NCBI GenBank assembly: GCA_031279155.1 | Contig: JAITJB010000303.1 | Location: forward strand, 1-5,164 | Source of the DNA: Deltaproteobacteria bacterium | GTDB taxonomy: Bacteria > Desulfobacterota > Desulfarculia > Adiutricales > Adiutricaceae | Length of the DNA: 5,164 nt | Direction of reading: 5' to 3' | In this document: piece by piece, positions 4,573-5,164 of the stretch | Layout of the letters: every line of letters starts with the position of its first letter | Numbering within the stretch: the first letter of the stretch is position 1 | Notes under the pieces: model-generated | Told to the model about the DNA's origin: nothing | Seen by the model: only the letters and a program-made list of their open reading frames with translations | Database searches by the model: none | Made by a program: the position numbers and the translations under genes

Positions 4573-5164
4573 TTGGGGCCTCCTGGCAGAAGCGGTGGAA
4601 GTTAGCTAAAATTTTAAGACCAGGGCGCCCGCTTTTTTCCGGATGGAACTGTAGGGCCCACAGCCCCTCGCGACCGAAGACGGAGGAAAATTCCAAGCCG
4701 TGCCTAGTTAGCCCCAAAGAAAGTCCTGGGCCAGGCACGGGGTAATAGCTGTGGACAAAATAGAATTGATCGTCAGGCGATATGCCCTGCCATAAAGCTG
4801 TAGGCCGAATTAAGCTGACCGTGTTCCAGCCCATGTGGGGTATGCGGATAGGGCGCCCGTCGTCATCGGGCTGACCTTGCGGAAACTTTAGGTTTCGTCC
4901 GGGTAGTAACCCTAGAGTGGTTGTTTCGTTTTCCTCGCTAGTTTCCAGCATAATCTGGCAGCCAAGGCAGATGCCCAAGAAAGGGCGACCAGAGGCCACT
5001 AGCTGGCTAATTAGAGTATCTAGTTTTCGGTCCTTTAGGATATCCATGGCTTGCCCGGCGGCGCCTACTCCCGGAAAGATAAGCCCGCGAGCGTCACTTA
5101 GGATTTTAGGATCGTCGGTTATGACCGATTCTAGCTTCAGATGATCCAAGGCCCGTCGGACGCT
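4562..5164 (-). CDS. hisH: Imidazole glycerol phosphate synthase glutaminase subunit HisH, 5'-truncated by window edge
   Basis: HisH hydrolyses glutamine and channels ammonia into the HisF barrel. The frame is open to the right edge and gives 200 residues. The first visible residues, SVRRALDHL, match the position after the MIAIIDYGMGNL-type start, so about 13 residues are missing and the TTG at 5149 is not the true start. Visible motifs, numbered from the edge, are: PGVGA (31-35), the nucleophile elbow GICLG with Cys66, IPHMGWN (108-114), FYFVHSYY (134-141) and LQFHPEKSG with His174 and Glu176. The triad is complete and the C-terminal GLKILANF helix is normal. The stop overlaps the hisF start by 11 bases. 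Together with hisF this is a conventional hisHF pair. The rest of any histidine operon would lie beyond the right edge. Confidence 0.97.
   Translation of the reverse strand, partial: SVRRALDHLKLESVITDDPKILSDARGLIFPGVGAAGQAMDILKDRKLDTLISQLVASGRPFLGICLGCQIMLETSEENETTTLGLLPGRNLKFPQGQPDDDGRPIRIPHMGWNTVSLIRPTALWQGISPDDQFYFVHSYYPVPGPGLSLGLTRHGLEFSSVFGREGLWALQFHPEKSGRPGLKILANFHRFCQEAPSAQ
4579..4584 (-). promoter_or_regulatory. Perfect Shine-Dalgarno site of hisF
   Basis: AGGAGG on the minus strand lies six bases before the hisF GTG start at 4572 and within the last codons of hisH. It fixes the GTG as the start and supports coupled translation of the two subunits. Confidence 0.85.

Overview
This is an ordinary chromosomal housekeeping window from a bacterium of moderate GC content. 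All recognisable genes are metabolic or core functions. I see no phage, transposon, plasmid or defence gene. The HisF sequence looks most like the version I know from sulfate-reducing and related Deltaproteobacteria (Desulfobacterota), with its SGYEVVINGGRT segment, 'DALWWAK' and 'LNSIDADGT'. The other proteins are compatible with that placement. It is an inference from remembered family patterns, not a search result.

Layout. On the plus strand, a class I fructose-1,6-bisphosphatase gene (fbp) runs in from the left edge without its start. It overlaps by four bases with a gene for an AbrB-family polytopic membrane protein. The two should be co-transcribed and translationally coupled. This unit ends in a strong perfect hairpin at 2074-2112. 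That hairpin also serves a convergent minus-strand gene for a small single-RRM RNA-binding protein (2133-2426). The hairpin is the last and best-preserved copy of a degenerate tandem repeat of about 32 bp. The repeat array begins inside the last codons of the AbrB-family gene. Its first copy looks like a second terminator, facing the minus strand only.

From 2427 to 3012 there is no convincing gene. The stretch holds the leader of the RRM gene, several short inverted repeats, a possible three-way-junction RNA fold at 2769-2833 and a T-rich tract at 2908-2965.

The right third is a minus-strand operon read from the right edge inwards: hisH (its start lies beyond the window), hisF, and a stand-alone class I glutamine amidotransferase. 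HisH and HisF form imidazole glycerol phosphate synthase, which links histidine and purine metabolism. hisH and hisF overlap by 11 bp, with a perfect Shine-Dalgarno sequence inside hisH. The amidotransferase follows hisF after 69 bases and has an intact catalytic triad, but no substrate can be assigned.

I did not find a clearly new biological system. The observations most worth a second look are the repeat-derived terminator cluster overlapping a coding end, the candidate structured RNA, and the orphan amidotransferase attached to hisHF.
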